Source: Spirochaetota bacterium (GTDB taxonomy: Bacteria > Spirochaetota > Spirochaetia > B11-G9). Taken from it: a DNA stretch of 32,082 bases. The stretch spans positions 1 through 32,082 of the forward strand of contig JAJRQE010000291.1 in assembly GCA_024280415.1 (NCBI GenBank), written 5' to 3'. Positions 17,613 through 26,643 of this stretch are shown here, in pieces; the first letter of the stretch is position 1, and every line of letters begins with the position of its first letter. The notes under the pieces were generated by a model, which worked only from the letters and a program-made list of their open reading frames with translations, was not told the DNA's origin and ran no database searches. The position numbers and the translations under genes are program-made.

Positions 17613-19215
17613 TATGTATTTGATTATTGATAACTACGATTCATTTACCTATAATATTTTTCAATATATGTCGGAGCTGACCGGAGAAGAGATAAAAGTT
17701 ATCCGAAATGACCGAATTACAATTGAGGAGATAGAGATTCTGAATCCACAGGGAATAATTATATCCCCTGGCCCCGGTCGTCCGGAGAATGCAGGGATAT
17801 CTATGGCTGCTGTAAAATATTTTGCAGGAAAAACTCCCATTCTCGGAGTCTGCCTGGGGCATCAGGTTATAGGAGAAGTATTTGGAGGAAAAATTGTTCA
17901 GGCAGAACAAATTGTGCACGGCAAGACTAAAAGCATAGAACTGGACGGAAGAGGGCTTTTCAGAACCCTTGGTAAAAAGGGAGTGTTTACACGCTATCAC
18001 TCTCTTATTGTAGAATCTGTATCCCTCCCTGATTGTCTGGAAATTACTGCAAAAGGTAAAAATGGAGAAATTATGGGAATACGTCACCTTGAATATGATA
18101 TTGAAGGGGTGCAGTTTCATCCGGAATCTATGGGGAGTCCCGGGGGTAAACAAATTTTTGCAAATTTTATTAATTACAGGAGAGAACCTTACCCTGTAAA
18201 ACAGATTCTGACGAGTTTAATGGGGAGGAAAGATCTCTCATTAAAAGAGGCAGAAGGGTTTATGACGGAACTGACAGAAGGAGTATTGAATAACTCTCAA
18301 ATTGCAGCTTTTCTGACTGCTCTGAACAGTAAAGGAATAACCGGAATCGAAATTGCAGGTTGTGCCTCTGTACTTCAAAAAAAACGAACATCAATAACTC
18401 CTTCCGTACCTGTTCTGGATACATGCGGTACCGGCGGAGATGGACTGGGAACATTCAATATATCTTCATTTGCAGCACTTATTGCAGCGGCCTGTGGTAT
18501 ACCTGTAGCCAAACACGGAAACAGAGCTGTGAGTTCATTGAGCGGCAGTGCTGAATTCTATTCGGAACTGGGATTTGATATAGGACTCTCCCCTTTGGAA
18601 GCAAACAGGTTACTGGAAACTACAAATTTTACATTTCTGTTTGCCCCTACCTATCACGGAGCAATGCGATATGCAGCTCCGGTCAGGAAAGAACTGGGTA
18701 TAAAAACAATAATGAACCTTCTGGGACCACTCGTTAATCCTGCAGGTGCTGAATATCAGATTATCGGTGTTTTTAGTGATGAGTACTCTATTCCTGTGGC
18801 AGAAGCTGCGAAGTTACTGGGAATTAAAAAAGCTGCCGTAGTTCATGGATTTGACGGTCTGGATGAAATATCAATCACGGGTCCTTCAAGAATCGTGTTC
18901 CTGGAAGAAGACGGAACCATATCTGATTCTGTTTTTAATCCGGAAGATTACAGTATGCCACTGTACCCTTTACAGGAACTAAAGGGGGGCAGTGCTTCTG
19001 AAAATGCCGCTATGGCTATGGATATTCTGAACAACAGAGGAAATACTGCAATAAGGGATGCCTCCGCATTAAATGCAGGAGCGGGACTCTATCTTTATGG
19101 TATGACAGACTCGATATACCAGGGTTATACAATTGCTGTAGAGGCAATTCAAAGCGGTCTGGTATTACGAAAAATTGAAGAAATAAAAGATGTTACCAGA
19201 GGAATTAATTCATGA
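17599..19215 (+). CDS. trpGD: Fused anthranilate synthase component II (glutamine amidotransferase) - anthranilate phosphoribosyltransferase
   Basis: 538 aa. N-terminal DNYDSFTYNI, GPGRPENAG, GVCLGHQVIGE, VQFHPES. C-terminal DTCGTGGDGLGTFNISSFAALIAAACG, VAKHGNRAVSSLSGSAE, APTYHGAMRYAAPVRKELGIKTIMNLLGPLVNPA. Confidence 0.93.
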   Translation: MWRSDMYLIIDNYDSFTYNIFQYMSELTGEEIKVIRNDRITIEEIEILNPQGIIISPGPGRPENAGISMAAVKYFAGKTPILGVCLGHQVIGEVFGGKIVQAEQIVHGKTKSIELDGRGLFRTLGKKGVFTRYHSLIVESVSLPDCLEITAKGKNGEIMGIRHLEYDIEGVQFHPESMGSPGGKQIFANFINYRREPYPVKQILTSLMGRKDLSLKEAEGFMTELTEGVLNNSQIAAFLTALNSKGITGIEIAGCASVLQKKRTSITPSVPVLDTCGTGGDGLGTFNISSFAALIAAACGIPVAKHGNRAVSSLSGSAEFYSELGFDIGLSPLEANRLLETTNFTFLFAPTYHGAMRYAAPVRKELGIKTIMNLLGPLVNPAGAEYQIIGVFSDEYSIPVAEAAKLLGIKKAAVVHGFDGLDEISITGPSRIVFLEEDGTISDSVFNPEDYSMPLYPLQELKGGSASENAAMAMDILNNRGNTAIRDASALNAGAGLYLYGMTDSIYQGYTIAVEAIQSGLVLRKIEEIKDVTRGINS

Positions 19216-20678
19216 CCCCTGACAGAGATATACGACTTGAGATTCTAAAGACCCGAAAAAAATCTATCCTGGAAAAAGGATTCCATCAGGATCTGGAAAT
19301 TCCCCTTCTGCGTAAAGTTCCTGTAGTTCCCTGCCCGAAAAACAAGATTCTTATTTGTGAGATAAAAAGAAGTTCACCTTCCAAAGGAGTAATAGGAAGT
19401 ATAAATGATCCGGAAAAACAGGCAGGCAGGTATATTGACAGAGGCGCAGATATTATTTCAGTTCTTACAGAAGAACATTTTTTCAAGGGATCCCTTCAGG
19501 ATTTAATGGATATTAAAAACAGGTATCCGGAACATGCTATCTTAAGAAAGGACTTTCTCTACTCTCTGGAAGATATAGAAATTTCGTACAGAGCCGGAGC
19601 TGATCTTATTCTTTTAATTGCTTCCATTCTGGAAAAGGATGAAATTGTTAAAATGTACAACCGGGTTAAGGATCTGGGAATGGAAGCCATTGTTGAGATC
19701 CACAATAAGGAAGATATTGAAAAAGTTTCAGATTTTAAACCTAACTTTGTCGGAATCAACTCAAGAGATTTACGAACATTTAAAGTAGATCTGACATTAC
19801 CCCTTAAAATTAAAAATGATATAAACTGGAACCCCTCCCTTATTTTCGAATCCGGAATAAGGTATCCGGAAGATGTGAAACTTGCAATATCCTCAGGTTT
19901 CAATGGTGTCCTTGTAGGAGAATCTGTTGTAAAAAATCCGGATCTCGTCAGACAACTTAAAGATGCAATGAACGAAAAGAAAGTCAGTAATTTCTGGGAG
20001 AGATTATATTCAGAAAATAAAAAAGGCCCTATGATTAAAATTTGCGGGCTGACTACACTGGAAGATGTATTGAAAGCAGATGAGCTGGGAGCAGATATAC
20101 TTGGTTTTATCCTTGCCGAATCTCCAAGGCAGGCAGATATTTCGTTTATAAGAAACCTTCCGCCCACAGGGGCTTTAAAAGCAGGGGTTGTTGTTCTTAA
20201 AACGCCAGGAGAGAAATTACCGGAATCAGTGGAGCAGCTGTTGAATGAAGGCAAACTGGATGTAATTCAGTTCCATGGCGGGGAAAATCCTGATGAATGT
20301 TCATCCATAGCCTTTCCTTACTACAAGGCAGTCAGAATAAATACCAGTAACGATATACCAAAAATTGGAACTTACCGGTCACCCAGAGTTCTTATTGATG
20401 CCTATTCAGAGGCCGGTTATGGAGGAACAGGGAAGCAGATAAAGGGTAAACTTATATCCATTGTAAAGGAGAATCATATTTTATGGCTGGCAGGGGGAAT
20501 AAGTCCGGAGAATGCAGAAGATCTGATACAGAAATTTAATCCTGAACTGATTGACGTATCAAGCAGACTCGAAGAATCGCCCGGAAAAAAAGATCATAGA
20601 AAGATGGAGCAGTTATTTAGGACATGTCACAGAGAGGCCGGCCGACCCCAATTGAACCCCTCTAAGGAGAATTTATGA
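19212..20678 (+). CDS. trpCF: Fused indole-3-glycerol phosphate synthase - phosphoribosylanthranilate isomerase
   Basis: 488 aa. N-terminal CEIKRSSPSKG, ILRKDF, VGINSRDLRTFKVDL. C-terminal MIKICGLTTLEDVLKADELGADILGFILAESPR, DVIQFHGGE, LAGGISPENA. ATGA overlaps on both sides. Confidence 0.93.
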   Translation: MTPDRDIRLEILKTRKKSILEKGFHQDLEIPLLRKVPVVPCPKNKILICEIKRSSPSKGVIGSINDPEKQAGRYIDRGADIISVLTEEHFFKGSLQDLMDIKNRYPEHAILRKDFLYSLEDIEISYRAGADLILLIASILEKDEIVKMYNRVKDLGMEAIVEIHNKEDIEKVSDFKPNFVGINSRDLRTFKVDLTLPLKIKNDINWNPSLIFESGIRYPEDVKLAISSGFNGVLVGESVVKNPDLVRQLKDAMNEKKVSNFWERLYSENKKGPMIKICGLTTLEDVLKADELGADILGFILAESPRQADISFIRNLPPTGALKAGVVVLKTPGEKLPESVEQLLNEGKLDVIQFHGGENPDECSSIAFPYYKAVRINTSNDIPKIGTYRSPRVLIDAYSEAGYGGTGKQIKGKLISIVKENHILWLAGGISPENAEDLIQKFNPELIDVSSRLEESPGKKDHRKMEQLFRTCHREAGRPQLNPSKENL

Positions 20679-21883
20679 ATTACAGCCAATATTTCGGTGA
20701 GTTCGGAGGGCGGTATGTTGCAGAGGTTCTGCGCCCCTCACTTGAACTTATGGAAAAAGAGTTTCTTGATATTATCGAAGACAGGGATTTCTGGAAAGAG
20801 TTCGATATCCTATCCAAAGATTTCACAGGCAGGCCTACCCCCTTTATGTTTGCAGAAAACTCTACAAGAATAATAGGAGGAGCTTCAATTTACATTAAAC
20901 TGGAAGGTCTGGCCAATACCGGAGCCCACAAAATCAACAATGCACTGGGACAGGTTCTCATGGCAAAGCGGATGGGAAAAAAAAGAATAATAGCCGAAAC
21001 AGGTGCAGGTCAGCATGGTGTTGCAACTGCCGCAGCCTGCGCCAAGCTGGGGATTCCATGCACAATATACATGGGTGAGATTGATATAAAACGTCAGCGG
21101 CCTAATCTTTTCTTGATGAATCTATACGGTGCGGAAGTTATTCCTGTGAGGTTTGGCAGCAGAACTCTCAAAGATGCCGTAAATGCCGCTCTTATGGACT
21201 GGTCAGGATCTTTTGAAGATACCCACTACCTGATTGGAAGTGCACTGGGACCATCACCCTACCCCAGTATTGTAAAAACATTTCAGTCTGTCATTGGCAA
21301 AGAGGTTAAGAGTAAAATAGCAGAAAAGAAAATTGATGTAGAAGCAATGGTGGCCTGTGTTGGAGGTGGTTCCAATGCAATAGGATTTTTCTCACCATTT
21401 CTTGAAGAAAACACCCCCAGACTCATAGGTGTCGAAGCCGGAGGAAAAGGATCGGACAGGGGAAAACATGCTTCAAGGATGTCGGGTCAGGGGAAAAGTG
21501 GAATTATCCAGGGTTATAAAAGTCTTTTTCTTACCGATAAAGAGGGACAGATTCTACCGACTCACTCGATTTCTGCAGGTCTGGATTACCCTGGAATAGG
21601 ACCCGAACTGGCCTACTATGGAAAAACAGGGCGAATCGAATATACAAGTGCCACAGATGCGGAAGCTCTGGAAGCACTGCAGTTCTTTGCTAAAAATGAA
21701 GGGATTCTATTTGCTCTTGAATCAGCTCATGCTGGAGCAAAAGCTATAGAACTTGCAGGAACTGTTTCAAAAGACAAGGCTGTTATAATTAATATGTCAG
21801 GAAGGGGCGATAAGGATATCTTTATTACTGCTAAATTACTGACTCCGGATGAATGGCTGAATTTTCTCCGGAATGAGGTTTGA
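20675..21883 (+). CDS. trpB: Tryptophan synthase beta chain
   Basis: 402 aa with FGEFGGRYV, EGLANTGAHKINNALGQ, AETGAGQHGVATA and ACVGGGSNAIG. Confidence 0.96.
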   Translation: MNYSQYFGEFGGRYVAEVLRPSLELMEKEFLDIIEDRDFWKEFDILSKDFTGRPTPFMFAENSTRIIGGASIYIKLEGLANTGAHKINNALGQVLMAKRMGKKRIIAETGAGQHGVATAAACAKLGIPCTIYMGEIDIKRQRPNLFLMNLYGAEVIPVRFGSRTLKDAVNAALMDWSGSFEDTHYLIGSALGPSPYPSIVKTFQSVIGKEVKSKIAEKKIDVEAMVACVGGGSNAIGFFSPFLEENTPRLIGVEAGGKGSDRGKHASRMSGQGKSGIIQGYKSLFLTDKEGQILPTHSISAGLDYPGIGPELAYYGKTGRIEYTSATDAEALEALQFFAKNEGILFALESAHAGAKAIELAGTVSKDKAVIINMSGRGDKDIFITAKLLTPDEWLNFLRNEV

Positions 21884-21887
21884 TAAT

Positions 21888-22682
21888 ATGAAAAACAGAT
21901 TGATGTGTCACTTAATAGCCAATTATCCCGATTTTAATAAATCATTCGAAATAGCAGAAGCGCTGGCCAGGGGAGGTGCTGACAGTATTGAAGTACAGTT
22001 CCCTTTTAGTGACCCATCTGCAGACGGCCCATATATTCTAAAGGCCTGTGATATTGCACTGAAAAACGGGTTTACAGTCGATAAAGGGTTTGACCTTGTA
22101 AGAAGGATAGTAAACATAACTAAACTCGATGTTTTTATAATGAGCTATGCAAATATCCCATATACCAGAGGTCTTGAATCCTTCGTAAAGGAATCCGCAT
22201 CCATAGGAATAAGAGGTCTTATTATTCCGGATCTGACATTAAATAATGATGAAGGTCTTATCGAACTTGGAGAGAAATATACAATCCCCATAATTCCGGT
22301 GATAACACTCACAACACCACAGGAACGAATTGATGCAATACTTTCCATCCAGCCTGAATATGTCTATGCAGTTCTTAGAAAGGGAATAACCGGAGAATCA
22401 ACTGAAATCACAAACGAAAACATTACTTTCCTCAAAAACCTTTCACAGGAAGGTGTAAAAGTTCTTGGGGGTTTTGGAATAAATTCCAGGGAGCAGGTTA
22501 ATTCTTTGGCTCCTTACCTGTTTACATCAGTAGCAGGAACTGTTTTCGTAAAAGAGATAGAAAAAGAGACTGGAGATATGATAAATCGTATTGAGGTATT
22601 AACAGCATCCCTTGTAACTGACCAATCAACAACCACATCCAAAGGAGGTGACTTTAGCTCTAGCATAAATATCTGCAGATAG
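21888..22682 (+). CDS. trpA: Tryptophan synthase alpha chain
   Basis: EVQFPFSDPSADGP retains the catalytic Glu and Asp; IIPDL, GGFGINSREQV. The track ORF starts at 21873, but GAGG is spaced correctly for ATG at 21888, just after the trpB stop. Confidence 0.92.
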   Translation: MKNRLMCHLIANYPDFNKSFEIAEALARGGADSIEVQFPFSDPSADGPYILKACDIALKNGFTVDKGFDLVRRIVNITKLDVFIMSYANIPYTRGLESFVKESASIGIRGLIIPDLTLNNDEGLIELGEKYTIPIIPVITLTTPQERIDAILSIQPEYVYAVLRKGITGESTEITNENITFLKNLSQEGVKVLGGFGINSREQVNSLAPYLFTSVAGTVFVKEIEKETGDMINRIEVLTASLVTDQSTTTSKGGDFSSSINICR

Positions 22683-22685
22683 GAA

Positions 22686-23096
22686 TTAATAAATTTCTTT
22701 CACTCTCCTATAGCTTACTATTTCTGCTTCTTCATCGCTTTCCCAGGGGAATTTTATCTCCAGTTCAAGTGTAAACTGATCAAGATTATCATAACCGATT
22801 GAGGTTATTTCCCAGTAGACCCAATCATCGGACATGTTCGTATCGAACCAAACAAGAATGCCGTCTTCAATTTTATATTTAAAGCTGTTAATAAAGTCAG
22901 AACTCTCCTGGAAAAGAATACCCTCTTTCATCAGGTAAATTGTTGCAAACCCGCGTCCTCCTACTGTTCGTTCCCATTTCCCTATAACATCTGCTGTTAA
23001 TTCATCGTCCAGCATGGAATCAGCACTTAAAGCAGTCACTGAGATAAGCACAAGTAAAATGCCAATAGAAAATAAACCTCTAAAAAATGTTTTCAC
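22686..23096 (-). CDS. Small exported protein of unknown function
   Basis: 136 aa with N-terminal signal peptide (MKTFFRGLFSIGILLVLISVTALSADS) and a lipocalin-like 'IGKWERTV' start to the mature part. SD-like AGGAGG follows on the minus strand upstream. Ends 3 nt from the trpA stop (convergent). Confidence 0.7.
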   Translation of the reverse strand: MKTFFRGLFSIGILLVLISVTALSADSMLDDELTADVIGKWERTVGGRGFATIYLMKEGILFQESSDFINSFKYKIEDGILVWFDTNMSDDWVYWEITSIGYDNLDQFTLELEIKFPWESDEEAEIVSYRRVKEIY

Positions 23097-23236
23097 AAAG
23101 GCCTCCTTAAAATACAGTTATAATTACATAAGAAATCAATAATTCCATAAAGTCAATAGGAAGCTTTTAGGGGGTACATGGCAATTTACATTATTTCGTT
23201 TATAGTCTGTTTAGCACTTAATATTAGAATTGCTGG

Positions 23237-23587
23237 TCATATACCCATATCAAATTCTTTTCGTAAATCTGCAAATTCCTCTTCCGCAAAAGATTTAACC
23301 TTCTCCTGGTAGGCATCATACTGCTTAACCAGATTTTCTCCCGTTTCCGTCAGGGTAGTACCGTCCCTGGTATCACCCCCTCTCCTGCGGAGAACTATTT
23401 TTTTATTGAGGGAACTCTCAAGATTATTAAGCATACCCAATGCCTTTACATAGGAAAGCTTCATCTCTGCTGCAGCTTTCCGGATTGATCCATACTTTTT
23501 TATTCCCATAAGCAGCCAGTAGACACCAATTCCCATGAACTGCTTATCATCTTTATCTGTAAAGTATATCTTAAGCTTTACATTCAT
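23237..23587 (-). CDS. ModE-type LysR-like HTH protein (DNA-binding domain only)
   Basis: KKYGSIRKAAAEMKLSYVKALGMLNNLE...VLRRRGGDTRDGTTLTETGENLVKQY matches the ModE N-terminal winged helix. No TOBE/MOP domain follows. The track start is 23623; ATG at 23587 (MNVKLKIYF) avoids overlapping the upstream gene. Confidence 0.82.
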   Translation of the reverse strand: MNVKLKIYFTDKDDKQFMGIGVYWLLMGIKKYGSIRKAAAEMKLSYVKALGMLNNLESSLNKKIVLRRRGGDTRDGTTLTETGENLVKQYDAYQEKVKSFAEEEFADLRKEFDMGI

Positions 23588-23594
23588 TTGAATT

Positions 23595-24881
23595 TTACAG
23601 GACTTCTCTTGCTGCCTTATCAATCAGCGTATACAGCTCGTCCAGGTTTTCGAGTTCCACACTGGAATAGGCAATCCTCAAATACTTCCCCTGAATTGAA
23701 ATTGTACCAATACCATACTCATTCAGCAGATGTAACCTCAGTTTCTCGGAATCCCCTTCGTAGAGGAAAGTCATAAAGTAGCCGGAGTTAAAGGGGAGAG
23801 CCTTTAGGGGAGAATCTCCATCAAAGGAGGCGACAAGTTCTCTAACCTTCAGGTACCTGGCTTTCAAAATTGAAAATCCGTTATCTTTTTCACTCTGATA
23901 GGTGGAAGATGCAAAAGATTTAAGCACAAGGCTCTGGGATAATCTGTTTGAGTTTGAAATTGATGCTCTGATTGCACCGGAGGTTTTTGTCGTAAGTGCA
24001 CCCAGAACTTCTGGACTCAGATTCTTCCCTGCAAAAGTCAGAAAACCGATTCGAAAACCCCATGCAAAATTTTCCTTGGTAATACCATCAACCTTAACTG
24101 CAAGAATATTTTCATGAAGGTCGGCCAGTTTTCCAAAGAGTGATTCTTTAAGAGACTCATCCTCATAGAAAAGTCCAAAATATGCATCATCCATTATAGC
24201 AAGTATTTTTTTTCCACTTTCAGCTATCTTTTTAAGGATCGATACAATTTTTAATCCATCTTCAACAGTAGGAGTATAACCTGTTGGATTATTGGGAAAA
24301 TTCAAAACAAAGGCTACATTATTACCAGGCGCATTACTTAAGGCCTTTTCAAAACCCTCAAGATTCATTCCACCAGTTTTGGAAAAGAAGGGAAAAGTTA
24401 TAATTGATGCCTGATTCCTTCCTTCAAAAATCAGTCTGTAATTTCCCCAGAACATATCAGGAACAACCAGTGAGTCCCCTTTATCAAAAAACATATCTCC
24501 CAGTACTGAAAGTCCATGGGTCAATCCGCTTGTAACAAGGGGGACAGAAGTTGTTTTACCTTTAAGAGAGGGATTTTTCTGATCCATCTCTTCCCTCCAC
24601 TTGTTCCGGAGCTCAAGCACCCCGGGAGTAGGTGCATAGGGAAAAACTTCTGTTTCAGAGATTCCGGCGATCTGCTCTCTTATACTTTCAAGAAACATGG
24701 GTTTACCTTTTGAAGTAGCCATTCCTACAGTGGCATTAAACCTGGTTGCCTTCTTTTTGGCTTCTGCAGACTGGGCGACAATCCCTTTTGGAAAGTAAAA
24801 CCGTTTTCCAAAATCCGACAAAAGATCGCCTGCTACTGTTCCATCAAGAATAGAATTCAATTCTCCGGCTAAAACATTCAT
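23595..24881 (-). CDS. PLP-dependent class I/II aminotransferase
   Basis: 428 aa with TSGLTHGLSVLGDMFFDKGDSLVVPDMFWGNY, NFPNNPTGYTP, IMDDAYFGLFYEDE and the K of VDGITKENFAWGFRIGF. Confidence 0.88.
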   Translation of the reverse strand: MNVLAGELNSILDGTVAGDLLSDFGKRFYFPKGIVAQSAEAKKKATRFNATVGMATSKGKPMFLESIREQIAGISETEVFPYAPTPGVLELRNKWREEMDQKNPSLKGKTTSVPLVTSGLTHGLSVLGDMFFDKGDSLVVPDMFWGNYRLIFEGRNQASIITFPFFSKTGGMNLEGFEKALSNAPGNNVAFVLNFPNNPTGYTPTVEDGLKIVSILKKIAESGKKILAIMDDAYFGLFYEDESLKESLFGKLADLHENILAVKVDGITKENFAWGFRIGFLTFAGKNLSPEVLGALTTKTSGAIRASISNSNRLSQSLVLKSFASSTYQSEKDNGFSILKARYLKVRELVASFDGDSPLKALPFNSGYFMTFLYEGDSEKLRLHLLNEYGIGTISIQGKYLRIAYSSVELENLDELYTLIDKAAREVL

Positions 24882-24911
24882 TTTCCTCTCCTATAATTAC
24901 TTTATAATAGG

Positions 24912-24944
24912 GAACGGGTCTCCGGACTAATCCGGTACCCGTTC
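24912..24944. other. Stable hairpin between arcC and the aminotransferase gene
   Basis: GAACGGGT-ct-CCGGA-CTAA-TCCGG-t-ACCCGTTC: 8 bp + 5 bp nested stem. No T-tract on the minus-strand side. Confidence 0.65.
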
Positions 24945-24951
24945 ATATTAT

Positions 24952-25905
24952 TTACGCTTTAATCCGTGTTCCTGTTTCACCATTCAATGCTGCAAGAGCA
25001 GAATTAAGGGATGTAATAATAGCTTCCCGGCCGCTCCATTTAACAAATCTCATGCATGCTTCAACTTTTGGTCCCATTGAACCGGCCAAAAACTGCCCTT
25101 CATCCAGATAAACCTGAGCTTCCGACAGAGTAATCTCTTCCAGAGCTTTCTGATCCGGTTTATTAAAGTTTACATAAACATTCTCAACATCTGTGAGTAT
25201 CATAAACTTATCAGCTTTTACAGCCTGTGACAACTTAAACCCGGCTCTGTCCTTATCAATTACGGCATCAACCCCGGTCCAGCTTCCATCACTGCTCTTC
25301 TCTACAGGGATACCTCCGCCTCCGGAAGCAATTACAATAATATCCTTCTCAATTAGACTATTAATTGCCCTTTCTTCCACAATGCTGATAGGTTCAGGAG
25401 AAGGAACAACTCTTCTCCACCCTTTTTCAACACCTGGCTTGGCTTCCTTAACAATCCAGCCCTTTTCGGAGGAATATTTCTTTGCATCTGATTCTGTATA
25501 GAAAGGACCAACCGGTTTGGAGGGATCCTTGAAATCTGGATCATCCGAACTTACCTCAACCTGGGTTACAATTGAGCAAACCGGCATATCAACACCTTCT
25601 GCCTGAAGATGAAATGCCAGACGATTCTGAAACATCCAGCCAATCTGTCCCTGAGTCATGGCTCCTATTACAGTAAGAGTCTGAGGAGGAACCAGGGAGG
25701 AAGCCTCTTCCTGCTGTATCAGCAGTGAACCTGCCTGAGGTCCGTTCCCATGTGTAATAACTACCTCATATCCTGATTTTGCTATCTTTGCAATCTGCTT
25801 TGCAGCAGTATCAACATTTTTCATCTGTTCTTCGGTCGTACCTTTTTCATCTGCCTGTTTGATGGCATTACCGCCCAGGGCAATTACAACTAATTTTCTT
25901 GACAT
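24952..25905 (-). CDS. arcC: Carbamate kinase
   Basis: MSRKLVVIALGGNAI, VITHGNGPQAGSLLIQQE, VIASGGGGIPV, EAVIDKD-like (VDAVIDKDRAG), GSMGPKVEACMRFV. SD AAAGGAG precedes ATG at 25905; the track start at 25968 is upstream. Confidence 0.92.
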   Translation of the reverse strand: MSRKLVVIALGGNAIKQADEKGTTEEQMKNVDTAAKQIAKIAKSGYEVVITHGNGPQAGSLLIQQEEASSLVPPQTLTVIGAMTQGQIGWMFQNRLAFHLQAEGVDMPVCSIVTQVEVSSDDPDFKDPSKPVGPFYTESDAKKYSSEKGWIVKEAKPGVEKGWRRVVPSPEPISIVEERAINSLIEKDIIVIASGGGGIPVEKSSDGSWTGVDAVIDKDRAGFKLSQAVKADKFMILTDVENVYVNFNKPDQKALEEITLSEAQVYLDEGQFLAGSMGPKVEACMRFVKWSGREAIITSLNSALAALNGETGTRIKA

Positions 25906-26046
25906 ATTAAGTCTCCTTTTATTATGATTAAATAAATTCCATAGGGGAAAAGAGTATTTTAAGGTCAATAGAAAGATTGATCAAGATAAAAATATCAAAT
26001 TTCAGGTTCATATTGCTATTTCCCTATAAATTTTACTCAATAATTG

Positions 26047-26070
26047 CGAATATACTAAATTTTATATTCG
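26047..26070. promoter_or_regulatory. Perfect palindrome upstream of tag
   Basis: CGAATATA-ctaaattt-TATATTCG: 8-bp arms, 8-nt spacer, adjacent to the SD AAAGGATT of tag. Confidence 0.5.
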
Positions 26071-26082
26071 AAAGGATTAAAT

Positions 26083-26640
26083 ATGAAACGTTGTTCATGG
26101 TGTGAAGGCAATGATGAATATATAAAATATCATGACGAGGAATGGGGTGTTCCTGTTCATGATGACAAGAGACATTTTGAATTCATGATTCTGGAGGGAG
26201 CCCAGGCGGGCTTAAGCTGGATTACCATACTGAAACGCCGGAACAACTACCGAAAGGCATACGATTCCTTTGATCCTGACCTTGTTGCCAGGTATGATGA
26301 GAATAAGATACAATCTCTTTTAAACAATCCCGGAATAATAAGGAACCGCTTAAAGGTAAGATCCTCAGTTTCAAATGCAAAATTTTTTCTTGAAATACAG
26401 AAGGAGTCCGGCTCTTTTGATAACTATATATGGAACTTTGCCAATGGTAAAACTATTAAAAACTCCTGGAAAACCATGGCTGAGATTCCTGCGAAAACGG
26501 AACTTTCTGATAGAATTAGCACTGATTTAAAAAAAAGAGGTTTTAAGTTTACAGGTTCAACAATTGTCTACGCACACCTACAGGCAGCTGGAATAGTAAA
26601 TGATCATATAACAAGCTGTTTTAGATATAATGAGGTTTAA
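26083..26640 (+). CDS. tag: DNA-3-methyladenine glycosylase I
   Basis: 185 aa: MKRCSWCEGNDEYIKYHDEEWGVPVHDDKRHFEFMILEGAQAGLSWITILKRR, LLNNPGIIRNRLKV, GFKFTGSTIVYAHLQAAGIVNDH. Confidence 0.95.
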   Translation: MKRCSWCEGNDEYIKYHDEEWGVPVHDDKRHFEFMILEGAQAGLSWITILKRRNNYRKAYDSFDPDLVARYDENKIQSLLNNPGIIRNRLKVRSSVSNAKFFLEIQKESGSFDNYIWNFANGKTIKNSWKTMAEIPAKTELSDRISTDLKKRGFKFTGSTIVYAHLQAAGIVNDHITSCFRYNEV

Positions 26641-26643
26641 TTA

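Noticed and set aside
19559-20254. 231-aa minus-strand ORF opposite trpCF
   Set aside because: Low-complexity Ser/Leu/Ile-rich antisense translation of a clear trpCF coding region.
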